From an uncultured Clostridia bacterium (GTDB lineage: Bacteria; Bacillota; Clostridia; UBA1381), in assembly GCA_934454745.1 (NCBI GenBank), contig CAKSGP010000047.1:1-8357 (forward strand): 8,357 nt of DNA, in the 5' to 3' direction. This document shows positions 1-6,532 of the stretch, piece after piece. Below the pieces are notes generated by a model that was not told the DNA's origin, did not search any database, and was given only the letters and a program-made list of their open reading frames with translations. The translations under genes were made by a program, and so were the position numbers. Positions within the stretch are counted from its first letter, which is position 1; every line of letters starts with the position of its first letter.

Positions 1-1
1 T

Positions 2-301
2 AGTTGTAGTAGTAGCGTTGAAAGAATTGAAGATTACGATTTGTGGATCAGACTATATAATAATGGATACAAAGCTTATAATATTCAGGAATATTTATAT
101 AGTATGCGTGATGATAGAAATGCTGTAAAGAGAAAAAAATTCAAATATAGAATTAAGGAAACTAAGTTGAAATTTAAGGCGTGTAGGATGTTCAACTTGT
201 CTTTTGGCAGTTATCTGAAATCGTTACGCCCTGTATTAGTAGGAATTATTCCCTCCTCTATTTACAGATATATGCATATAAAGAAATATAAAATCAGGTA
301 G
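2..301 (+). CDS. GT2 family glycosyltransferase, C-terminal fragment (5' end outside window)
   Basis: The reading frame is open from the left edge to the TAG at 299-301, so this is the last 99 residues or so of a longer protein. It contains E-D-Y-D-L-W-I-R-L (bases 29-55). This resembles the ED-x-D-LW motif near the end of many bacterial GT2 catalytic domains, where the Asp is thought to serve as general base. A Lys/Arg-rich tail follows (YKAYNIQEYLYSMRDDRN, then KRKKFKYRIKE), the usual basic, membrane-associating end of such enzymes. A TTG at 41 could be read as a start, but the motif begins before it, so that start is spurious. The family is inferred from the motif and tail only; donor and acceptor sugars cannot be read. 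The polymerase gene starts 8 bases downstream, consistent with one operon. Confidence 0.8.
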   Translation, partial: SCSSSVERIEDYDLWIRLYNNGYKAYNIQEYLYSMRDDRNAVKRKKFKYRIKETKLKFKACRMFNLSFGSYLKSLRPVLVGIIPSSIYRYMHIKKYKIR

Positions 302-309
302 GTAATGAT

Positions 310-1449
310 ATGCCAGTATGGTGGTCTGTAATTATATATATGTTATTTGTTTCTGCCTTAGGAATGAAAATGTATAGTAATAGTAAAAAAAAAGCAGTTA
401 ACCAAATTAATAATGAAATAAATAATACTGATATTAATAGCAGTCAATCAATTAGTTTTATCTTTGCAATTTTATCATTTGCACTGCTTGTTTTTTTTGT
501 TGGACAAAGAAGTTATATTTTTGATTCATCCGAGTATCAATATGCTTTTAACGGAGAGGCACGTGGTATAAATCAGTTCTTTTCGATACTATTTGATTTT
601 AATAATAGCAAAGGATCTGCTTTTTCAGCGTTGATGGTTTTATTTAAGAGTATATTTCCATATGCGCAATACAATGATTGGTTTACATTTTTAGCAATAA
701 TACAGGTTTTTCTATTAGCAAGGACGATGCATAAATATTCATGCAACTATGTTTTGTCTATTTATTTTTTTATGACAATGTCATATTTTGTATGGATGCT
801 TAATGGCACACGTCAGTTTACAGCTGTGTGTGTGGTTTTTGGCTTTATTGACCTATTGATAGAAAAAAAAGGTATTAAGTTTTTTATTGTTGTATTTATT
901 GCTTTTTTATTTCATTCCTCTGCAATAATATGGCTTCCCGTATATTTTTGTATGATGTTTGATGAGTGGTCAGTTAAATTTATTATAGTTAGTGCATGCA
1001 TTGTAATTGCATTGTTTATTTTCTTAAAAAATCAAAATAGTGATAGCAATTATTTTTATTTAACAGAAAACGCATATAGCAATGGAGTAAATCCAATTAG
1101 AGTTCTTATTTCGGCTATTCCTGTTGTTTTGTCGTTTATACGAAAAGATAAAATTACACAAACTGCTCCATACTTTATAAGGTGTTTTATTAAGTTTGCA
1201 ATTATAACAACAGAAATTTACATTTTGACTATATTTGTTTCTGCTGTTGTCGGAAGAATTGTAGCGTTTTTATCAATTTTTCAGATTCTTTTGTTACCTT
1301 GGTTGTTAAAGTATGCTTTTAATGAAGCAGAAAGAAAAATTCTGTCATTGTTGTTAGTAATTCTATATTTCTTGTATTTTATCTATGATATGTATGTCGC
1401 AGGAAATGGTATTTATAATAGTAGGAATTTAAATTTATTATTTTTATAA
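310..1449 (+). CDS. EpsG/Wzy-like polysaccharide polymerase (multi-pass membrane protein)
   Basis: A 379-residue, very hydrophobic protein with about ten predicted membrane segments (for example residues 4-22, 48-66, 145-164, 190-207, 223-239, 290-313, 315-334, 343-362). It matches the EpsG family, the Wzy-like proteins proposed to join lipid-linked repeat units outside the membrane. Supporting signs are GQRSYIFDSSEY (65-76), corresponding to the G-R-...-D-...-Y stretch after the second helix; TRQF (167-170); FHSSA (201-205), the family's typical F-H-x-S-A; and GR-IVAF...LLLPWLL (315-333). Length is normal for the family. The ATG at 310 is preceded by AGGTAGG (296-302) with 7 bases of spacing. 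Base composition is very A+T-rich: four sampled 60-base rows average about 25% G+C, below the GT4 gene that follows. A ligase or O-antigen polymerase of another family is less likely. Which linkage it forms is unknown. Confidence 0.82.
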   Translation: MPVWWSVIIYMLFVSALGMKMYSNSKKKAVNQINNEINNTDINSSQSISFIFAILSFALLVFFVGQRSYIFDSSEYQYAFNGEARGINQFFSILFDFNNSKGSAFSALMVLFKSIFPYAQYNDWFTFLAIIQVFLLARTMHKYSCNYVLSIYFFMTMSYFVWMLNGTRQFTAVCVVFGFIDLLIEKKGIKFFIVVFIAFLFHSSAIIWLPVYFCMMFDEWSVKFIIVSACIVIALFIFLKNQNSDSNYFYLTENAYSNGVNPIRVLISAIPVVLSFIRKDKITQTAPYFIRCFIKFAIITTEIYILTIFVSAVVGRIVAFLSIFQILLLPWLLKYAFNEAERKILSLLLVILYFLYFIYDMYVAGNGIYNSRNLNLLFL

Positions 1450-1485
1450 AAATAAATTTGATATTTTTCAATTGTTGGTGCATAA

Positions 1486-2598
1486 ATGAAAAAAATATTA
1501 TTTTTTATTCCGACCTTGGGACATGGCGGAGCTGAAAAGGTGCTTGTAAACCTTGTGAATAATATGGACAGAAGCAAGTTTGATATTTCTGTTCAGGTGT
1601 TGTTCAAGGGTGGCGTAAACGAACAGTTTTTAAAATCAGATATTAAATTCAAGTATTATTACAAGAAACAATTCAGAGGGAACAGTAAGTATTTATGCCT
1701 GTTTTCACCCGAAAAACTTTACAGAAAGTTTATTAAGGAAAAATATGACATAATTGTTTCTTACCTTGAAGGTCCTACTGCACGAATTGTAAGCGGTTGC
1801 ACTAACCCAAATACTAAGCTTGTCAGCTGGATTCACTGCAAAATGGACAATCCCGCAATCGGTGTAGTAGGTTTTAGAAATTTTGAAGAGGCGAAGAAGT
1901 GCTATAACAAATTTGATAATACTGTTTGTGTTTCAAAATGGGTTATGGATTATTTTTCAAAGACATTTGAATTTCAAAAACCTATTCAGGTGCTTTATAA
2001 CACGATTGAAACAGACAAAATACTTGAGAAGTCCGTTGAATCTGTCGATGATATTAAATTTGACGATGATTGTGTAAATATTTGTTCTGTCGGAAAGCTT
2101 ACTGCAGTAAAGGGTTTTGATAGGCTACTGAACATACATAAAAAACTCCTTGATGACGGAGTTAAAAATAAAGTTTATTTGTTCGGCATCGGTGAAGAAG
2201 AAGGTAGCTTAAAAAAAGCTGCACAAAACCTTGGTGTTGAAAATACATTCCAAATGGTTGGTTATAGAACAAATCCGTACAAGTATGTAAAAAATTGTGA
2301 TTTGTATGTATGTTCATCCCACAGTGAAGGATTCAGTACATCTGTGACGGAGTCACTCATTGTAGGAACGCCTGTTGTGACTACCCTTTGTTCGGGTATG
2401 ACCGAATTACTAGGCGAAAACAACGAGTACGGTATCGTAACAGAAAATAATGAAGATGCACTTTATGAGGGCATCAAGAAAATGCTGACAATGCCTGGTT
2501 TGCTTGAAGCTTATGCCGCAAAAGCAAAAGAGCGTGGTAAAAGATTCCAAACATCAATTACGGTAGAAGAAACAGAAGATTTTTTTATTGCTTTATAA
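1486..2598 (+). CDS. GT4 family glycosyltransferase
   Basis: A 370-residue GT-B fold transferase, predicted cytoplasmic or peripheral to the inner membrane, that would move a sugar from a nucleotide donor to the growing lipid-linked oligosaccharide. The N-terminal acceptor domain opens with MKKILFFIPTLGHGGAEKVL, where the Gly-rich turn (residues 12-15) followed by AEKV is characteristic of GT4. The C-terminal donor domain starts near residue 198 with CSVGKLTAVKGFDRLL, the usual G-[RK]-L-x3-KGFD loop. The E-x7-E motif is intact (E281 and E289 in SEGFSTSVTESL) and is followed by GTPVVTT. Length is typical. The gap from the polymerase is 36 bases, the largest in the window. GGTG at 1477-1480, five bases before the ATG, is only a modest ribosome site. 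Donor and linkage cannot be assigned. G+C is clearly higher than in the polymerase gene (rows near 1741 and 2341-2460 count 38-50%). Confidence 0.9.
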   Translation: MKKILFFIPTLGHGGAEKVLVNLVNNMDRSKFDISVQVLFKGGVNEQFLKSDIKFKYYYKKQFRGNSKYLCLFSPEKLYRKFIKEKYDIIVSYLEGPTARIVSGCTNPNTKLVSWIHCKMDNPAIGVVGFRNFEEAKKCYNKFDNTVCVSKWVMDYFSKTFEFQKPIQVLYNTIETDKILEKSVESVDDIKFDDDCVNICSVGKLTAVKGFDRLLNIHKKLLDDGVKNKVYLFGIGEEEGSLKKAAQNLGVENTFQMVGYRTNPYKYVKNCDLYVCSSHSEGFSTSVTESLIVGTPVVTTLCSGMTELLGENNEYGIVTENNEDALYEGIKKMLTMPGLLEAYAAKAKERGKRFQTSITVEETEDFFIAL

Positions 2599-2609
2599 GA
2601 GGATACATT

Positions 2610-3806
2610 ATGGTACATGGGTTCTATTTTAGGTTTTATAAAATACTTCACAACGATTTTTTGAGTTCGCTGTTTGCGAAGATTATGTATGCATTGTATT
2701 GTTGCCTTTTTATATTTAAAAAGATTAAAAGGTATAAAACGGCGACAGAAATGAGTGTTGAAAAAGCTCATAATATTATCAACAAAACTTATCCAAGACC
2801 TGTTTGTACACCAATTTATGAAAATAAAACAATTGATAACAATATTGATTTGTCTGTAATTATTCCTGTTTATAATCATAAGGATACCATTAAAGAAAAT
2901 ATCGATTCTGTTCTGAATCAGAAAACAAAGTATAAATTTGAAGTTTTACTTGTTGATGACGGTTCTACAGACGGTGTATCGGATGTAATAAAAGTGTATG
3001 ATACAGATCCAAGGGTTACGATAATTACTCAGAAAAACGGTGGTATTGGTTCAGCAAGAAATATGGGAATAAACAATGCTGTCGGAAAATATATAATGTT
3101 TGTTGATTGTGATGATATTGTTCATGATGATATTGTTGAAAATCTTATGAGTAATGCTTACAGCCAAAATTATGATATGGTTATGGCTGCACATAATCTT
3201 GTAAAAGTCCAAAATGGGAAAATAGTTAATGTTATTCCAAATATATATTCAAAGCATAATCTCATGAAATTTAAAAATGGCGATAAGATTATGAATCTTG
3301 CCGGTTTGCCATGGTGCAAAGTTTATAAAAAAGTGCTTTGGAATGAGGTAAGATTTTTCCCGGGATACTGGTATGAGGATACAATCATTCTTCCACTAAT
3401 ATTCACTCAGGTAAAAACCTATAAGTACATTACCAATATAGAGTATGAATACAAGTGGTTTGAGAATAATTTTTCACACACCCAGTGCGGCGAAGTTGTC
3501 CATAGCAAATTTATTGAACGTTACTGGCTCTATGTTGAAATAATTGAAAGATACGAAAAAATGGGAATGCCGTTTGATGAAAAGTTTTATACATTGTTAT
3601 TAAGACATATGAGCTCGTATTATTATCCTACCATTAAAAATATGGACAATGAAATAGTTACTGCAATGTTTGTTATAGCAAGAGAACTTGTTGAAAAATA
3701 TAAGCCTAAAGAAAAAATTAAGCTTCCGTATGTTTTAAAAAATGTGGAACGGGCCTTTGAAGAAAACGACATAGAACTTTGGAAATTAGCAAGTTGTTAT
3801 CAGTGA
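2610..3806 (+). CDS. GT2 family glycosyltransferase with N-terminal hydrophobic extension
   Basis: A 398-residue inverting GT-A transferase. The catalytic domain begins near residue 80 with LSVIIPVYNHKDTIKENIDS and contains the donor-binding LLVDDGSTDG, KNGGIGSARNMGI, and a metal-binding DxD-type motif D166-C-D-D169. An ED pair follows at E256-D257 (WYEDTIILP). Unlike the neighbouring GT2 proteins, about 75 residues precede the domain, including a hydrophobic or amphipathic stretch at residues 17-36 (SSLFAKIMYALYCCLFIF), flanked by Lys/Arg. This probably anchors the enzyme at the membrane. The start is well supported: AAGAGGA at 2597-2603, six bases before the ATG, overlaps the TAA of the upstream gene, and a later in-frame ATG (2748) has no ribosome site. 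The Cys in DCDD replaces the commoner Ser. Substrates are unknown. Confidence 0.88.
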   Translation: MVHGFYFRFYKILHNDFLSSLFAKIMYALYCCLFIFKKIKRYKTATEMSVEKAHNIINKTYPRPVCTPIYENKTIDNNIDLSVIIPVYNHKDTIKENIDSVLNQKTKYKFEVLLVDDGSTDGVSDVIKVYDTDPRVTIITQKNGGIGSARNMGINNAVGKYIMFVDCDDIVHDDIVENLMSNAYSQNYDMVMAAHNLVKVQNGKIVNVIPNIYSKHNLMKFKNGDKIMNLAGLPWCKVYKKVLWNEVRFFPGYWYEDTIILPLIFTQVKTYKYITNIEYEYKWFENNFSHTQCGEVVHSKFIERYWLYVEIIERYEKMGMPFDEKFYTLLLRHMSSYYYPTIKNMDNEIVTAMFVIARELVEKYKPKEKIKLPYVLKNVERAFEENDIELWKLASCYQ

Positions 3807-3809
3807 GGA
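3805..3809 (+). promoter_or_regulatory. Ribosome binding site embedded in upstream stop codon
   Basis: GAGGA overlaps the TGA (3804-3806) that ends the upstream GT2 gene and lies five bases before the ATG at 3815. It fixes the start there rather than at the TTG at 3779, and suggests translational coupling. Confidence 0.75.
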
Positions 3810-3814
3810 AAATT

Positions 3815-4543
3815 ATGAATAAAATATCTTTGATAACTGTATTCAACAATCAATCAATGGTTGATGAAATGATAAATAGTGCTAAAAGACAGAATGATGC
3901 CGACACGGAATTTATCATGATAGATAACCGTAATAATAAATTCAATTCGGCAGCAGCGGCACTAAATTATGGAGTGGAAAAAGCCTCCGGAGATGTTCTT
4001 GTCTTTTTGCATCAGGATATTGAGTTTCTTTCGGATGATGTTTTGAAAAAAATTTATAATTTTGCGATGAACAATAAAAATGTAATTTTTGGTGCAGCAG
4101 GTGTCCTTTCAAAAGCGGAGGAAAAATCAGGTGCTATTCTTGCAAATTTTTATCACGGAAATGATAAAAGTAAATATGATACAATTGACAAACCAACAAA
4201 GTGCTTCACACTTGATGAATGCCTTATTGCCTGTTGCAAAGATATTATGGCAAAGGTAAGGTTTGATGAAAGAGTTTGTGACGGTTGGCATCTTTATGGG
4301 GCAGATTTATGTCTTTCTGCAAATCTCGAAAAGGATTTATCTGTCATGGTTGTGCCAATGAATATTTGGCATAAATCAAATGGAAATGCTGACAAAGGCT
4401 ATATGATTACGCAAGATAGGCTTGTTAAGAAATATAAGGGAAAGTACAGCGTAATTAATACAACAAATGGATATGCGTATACAAACGGTGTAAAGCGAGC
4501 ATTACTTAATTTATACAGAAAAATAAAGTATAGGGGTGTTTGA
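3815..4543 (+). CDS. GT2-like glycosyltransferase, short divergent form with HQD motif
   Basis: A 242-residue protein with no signal peptide or membrane helix, resembling the small glycosyltransferase-like group within the GT2 clan (the Glyco_tranf_2_5 type). It opens with MNKISLITVFNNQSMVDEM; IDNRNN replaces the usual DDGS, and AAAALNYGVEKASGDVLVFLHQDIEF follows. The metal-binding motif appears as H66-Q67-D68 instead of DxD. Downstream, FDERVCDGWHLYGADLCLSA and then IWHKSNG correspond to the group's F-D-E...G-x-H-x-Y-x-x-D-x-x-L and H-x-S-x-G stretches. A frame extension to a TTG at 3779 overlaps the preceding gene and lacks a ribosome site, so the ATG at 3815 is preferred. Its job is presumably one sugar-addition step in the repeat unit. 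It could also be a non-sugar or inactive member, since the NDG/DDG donor motif is changed. Confidence 0.78.
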   Translation: MNKISLITVFNNQSMVDEMINSAKRQNDADTEFIMIDNRNNKFNSAAAALNYGVEKASGDVLVFLHQDIEFLSDDVLKKIYNFAMNNKNVIFGAAGVLSKAEEKSGAILANFYHGNDKSKYDTIDKPTKCFTLDECLIACCKDIMAKVRFDERVCDGWHLYGADLCLSANLEKDLSVMVVPMNIWHKSNGNADKGYMITQDRLVKKYKGKYSVINTTNGYAYTNGVKRALLNLYRKIKYRGV

Positions 4544-4546
4544 GGT
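4542..4546 (+). promoter_or_regulatory. Ribosome binding site overlapping upstream stop codon
   Basis: GAGGT overlaps the TGA at 4541-4543 and is followed by AATT and the ATG at 4551. It favours that ATG over the in-frame GTG at 4536, which has no properly spaced site. The arrangement is nearly identical to the one at 3804-3817. Confidence 0.75.
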
Positions 4547-4550
4547 AATT

Positions 4551-5537
4551 ATGAATCCTGTAATAACAGTTATAGTACCTACATACAACTCAGAAAAAAC
4601 TATAGAAAGATGTTTGCTCAGTATATTGAAACAGACATATGAAAATCTCGAAGTGATTGTAGTAAATGACGGTTCTTCCGATTCAACAGAAACAATATGT
4701 GAGAAAATGGCAAGCTATGATTCAAGATTAAAGGTAATTACCATAAAAAACGGTGGTGTATCTCATGCAAGAAATATTGGCATTGATAACGCAAAGGGCG
4801 ATTATATAACATTTGTAGATTCCGATGATTACATTGATAAAGAGATGTATAAAAACCTTATTGATTTGTTCGATACGAATGTAGATATTGTGCATTGCAG
4901 TTATAAAAATGTTGATGAATCAGGAAATATCTTGTCTGTTGTCGGTTCTAAAAACAAGCAGATAAAAATGAATCATGACGAGGGTATGGAATGCCTGCTT
5001 GCCGGGAGATACTTTGCAGGCGGAATGTGCAATAAATTATATAGAACTAAATTATTTTGCAACGTCAGATTAAAAGAAAATATTAAATTTAATGAAGATG
5101 TTCTGGCAAACTATTACCTTTTTGATAATGCAAATAATACTGTATATTCTGATGAACCGTTTTACAATTATGTTGCTTGCGATGATAGTTCAACCCATTC
5201 TGCTAATGCGTTGATTTCTTACAAACAAGGGTATGAAGTTGCAAGGATTATGTTACAAGAATCTATGAATAAACCATACTGTGAATTTGCTAAAATCAGG
5301 TATCTAGGAAATTTGCTTAGTCTATATGGTACATATAGAACTTCTTTAAATAAAGTTGAAAAATCAGAGTGTGAAAATTTGTTTTCTGAAATAAAGTCTT
5401 TTAAAGATGAGGGATATTATCAAGGGAAAAGAGATAAAGTTTTAATTTTCATGTACAGATATATGCCACATTTCTATTTGATAACATACAAAATATACGA
5501 TAAAATAAGAGTAAAAAAGTTAGATCCGGAGCAGTAA
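4551..5537 (+). CDS. GT2 family glycosyltransferase
   Basis: A 328-residue GT-A transferase in the common bacterial capsule/EPS format. Catalytic features, in order: ITVIVPTYNSEKTIERCLLS at the N-terminus; VVNDGSSDST with the donor-binding D40; KNGGVSHARNIGIDNAKGDY; the DxD-type motif D90-S-D-D93; and an N-E-D triplet at 181-183 (KFNEDVLANY) that would supply the acceptor-side base. The C-terminal third has no clear motif and ends in a basic tail (YKIYDKIRVKKLDPEQ). The ATG at 4551 is chosen over the GTG at 4536 because of the ribosome site at 4542-4546. It is paralogous to the next gene, with D90-S-D-D93 at the same residue number. The second part, from about base 5210, uses more CAA, TTA and CTA codons than the first, a milder version of the shift seen in the next gene. 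Sugar specificity is not predictable. Confidence 0.9.
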   Translation: MNPVITVIVPTYNSEKTIERCLLSILKQTYENLEVIVVNDGSSDSTETICEKMASYDSRLKVITIKNGGVSHARNIGIDNAKGDYITFVDSDDYIDKEMYKNLIDLFDTNVDIVHCSYKNVDESGNILSVVGSKNKQIKMNHDEGMECLLAGRYFAGGMCNKLYRTKLFCNVRLKENIKFNEDVLANYYLFDNANNTVYSDEPFYNYVACDDSSTHSANALISYKQGYEVARIMLQESMNKPYCEFAKIRYLGNLLSLYGTYRTSLNKVEKSECENLFSEIKSFKDEGYYQGKRDKVLIFMYRYMPHFYLITYKIYDKIRVKKLDPEQ

Positions 5538-5538
5538 T

Positions 5539-6513
5539 ATGAACCCGCTGATAAGTGTAATAGTACCGATTTATAATGTTGAAAAATACCTTGCAAGATG
5601 TGTTGACAGTATTGTAAATCAGACATATAAAAATCTTGAAATAATCCTTGTTGATGACGGTTCACCTGACCTTTGTCCTCAGATGTGTGATGATTATGCC
5701 GAAAAAGAAAGCCGAATCAAGGTTGTTCATAAAAAAAACGGTGGACTTTCCGATGCCAGAAATGCAGGAATGGCTGTTGCAACAGGCGAGTATATCAGCT
5801 TTATTGACAGCGATGATTATGTGTCTGATGACTTTTTTGAATGTCTGTTGGATGTTATGAACAAAGAAAACAGCGATATTGCTGAATGCAGTGTTGTAAA
5901 GTTATATGAAGATGGTTATTTAGAGCAATACACAGATAGTTTTGAAATTAATTCTTATAATACTCAAAATGCACTACTAATGTTGATTTCTGAATCACAT
6001 TTTAAGACTCAAGTTTGGAATAAATTATATAAATCAGATTTAGTTCTTGGTATCCCTTTCTTAAAAGGAAAGTGCAATGAAGATGATTTTTGGACATATC
6101 AAGTTTTTGCAAATGCGAACAAAGTTTCTTTGATATGTCAAACGATGTATTTCTATTTTCAAAGATCTAATAGTATAATGGGTGGAAACTATAGTGTGAA
6201 AAGACTTGATGAAATTGAAGCGAAGTGTATAAGGCAAAAATATATCGAAGGTAATTACCCTGATATAGCAATAAATTCTAAATTGAATTTTTTCTGCTCT
6301 TGTATGTTTTCTTATCAATCTGTATTAAAATACTTGACAGGCGAAGATAAAAAAACATCTGCTAATAAAATATTGAATTATTTAAAAATTGCCAAATTAT
6401 CTTGGAAAGAAATCTTACAGTTAGGCCTATTAACTAATTGTTGGTTTGTTTTTTCTAAAATTTCATTCAGATTATGTTGTCGTGTTAGAAATATATTTGG
6501 TATAGGATTTTAG
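5539..6513 (+). CDS. GT2 family glycosyltransferase (compositionally mosaic)
   Basis: A 324-residue GT-A enzyme beginning MNPLISVIVPIYNVEKYLAR. Motifs: D39-D40-G-S-P-D (donor binding), KNGGLSDARNAGMA, D90-S-D-D93 (metal/donor), and N180-E-D-D183 in GKCNEDDFWTY. GGAG at 5528-5531, seven bases before the ATG, supports the start; the previous stop codon is one base upstream. Composition changes abruptly near base 5895. The first part counts about 42% G+C over 5641-5820, uses CAG for Gln and no TTA for Leu. The rest counts about 27% over 5941-6480, with mostly CAA and at least ten TTA codons. The break falls just after the nucleotide-binding half, so the acceptor-binding half may have a separate history. 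The frame is intact across the join and no motif is missing, so the enzyme is probably active. Donor and acceptor are unknown. Confidence 0.9.
   Translation: MNPLISVIVPIYNVEKYLARCVDSIVNQTYKNLEIILVDDGSPDLCPQMCDDYAEKESRIKVVHKKNGGLSDARNAGMAVATGEYISFIDSDDYVSDDFFECLLDVMNKENSDIAECSVVKLYEDGYLEQYTDSFEINSYNTQNALLMLISESHFKTQVWNKLYKSDLVLGIPFLKGKCNEDDFWTYQVFANANKVSLICQTMYFYFQRSNSIMGGNYSVKRLDEIEAKCIRQKYIEGNYPDIAINSKLNFFCSCMFSYQSVLKYLTGEDKKTSANKILNYLKIAKLSWKEILQLGLLTNCWFVFSKISFRLCCRVRNIFGIGF
5644..5670 (+). repeat. Copy 1 of a 27-base near-identical GT2 coding segment
   Basis: It encodes I-L-V-D-D-G-S-P-D and matches 7472-7498 at 26 of 27 bases, with the first 20 identical. A 17-base core also occurs at 2949-2965 in an earlier GT2 gene. 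It lies within a longer diverged direct repeat formed by the two GT2 5' halves. Part of the likeness reflects protein constraint. Confidence 0.75.
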
Positions 6514-6519
6514 AAGGAG
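6514..6519 (+). promoter_or_regulatory. Strong Shine-Dalgarno (AAGGAG) with unusual spacing
   Basis: AAGGAG is the best match to the 16S tail in the window, yet it lies one base before an ATG at 6521 and thirteen before an in-frame ATG at 6533. Neither distance is ideal. Family-like sequence begins at 6533. Confidence 0.65.
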
Positions 6520-6532
6520 AATGCGTTACAAT

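Noticed and set aside
41..301. Independent small gene starting at TTG 41
   Set aside because: The frame continues open to the left edge and the GT2 ED motif begins before the TTG, so it is the tail of a truncated gene.
1458..1486. Promoter-like TTGATA, 17 bases, CATAAA before the GT4 gene
   Set aside because: The -10-like box overlaps the start codon, so transcription would begin inside the gene; the match is expected by chance in A+T-rich DNA.
1883..2077. Plus-strand alternative-frame open frames at 1883-2077 and 5648-5860
   Set aside because: Both are fully contained in transferase genes in another frame, with no independent support.
2511..2879. 122-codon open frame on the minus strand
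   Set aside because: It lies antisense across two well-supported transferase genes, has no recognisable domain and is a shadow of their codon structure.
6061..6318. Minus-strand open frame of 85 codons (also 5474-5665, 6948-7205 and 7793-7984)
   Set aside because: All lie opposite conserved transferase or deacetylase coding sequence and show no family features or good ribosome sites.
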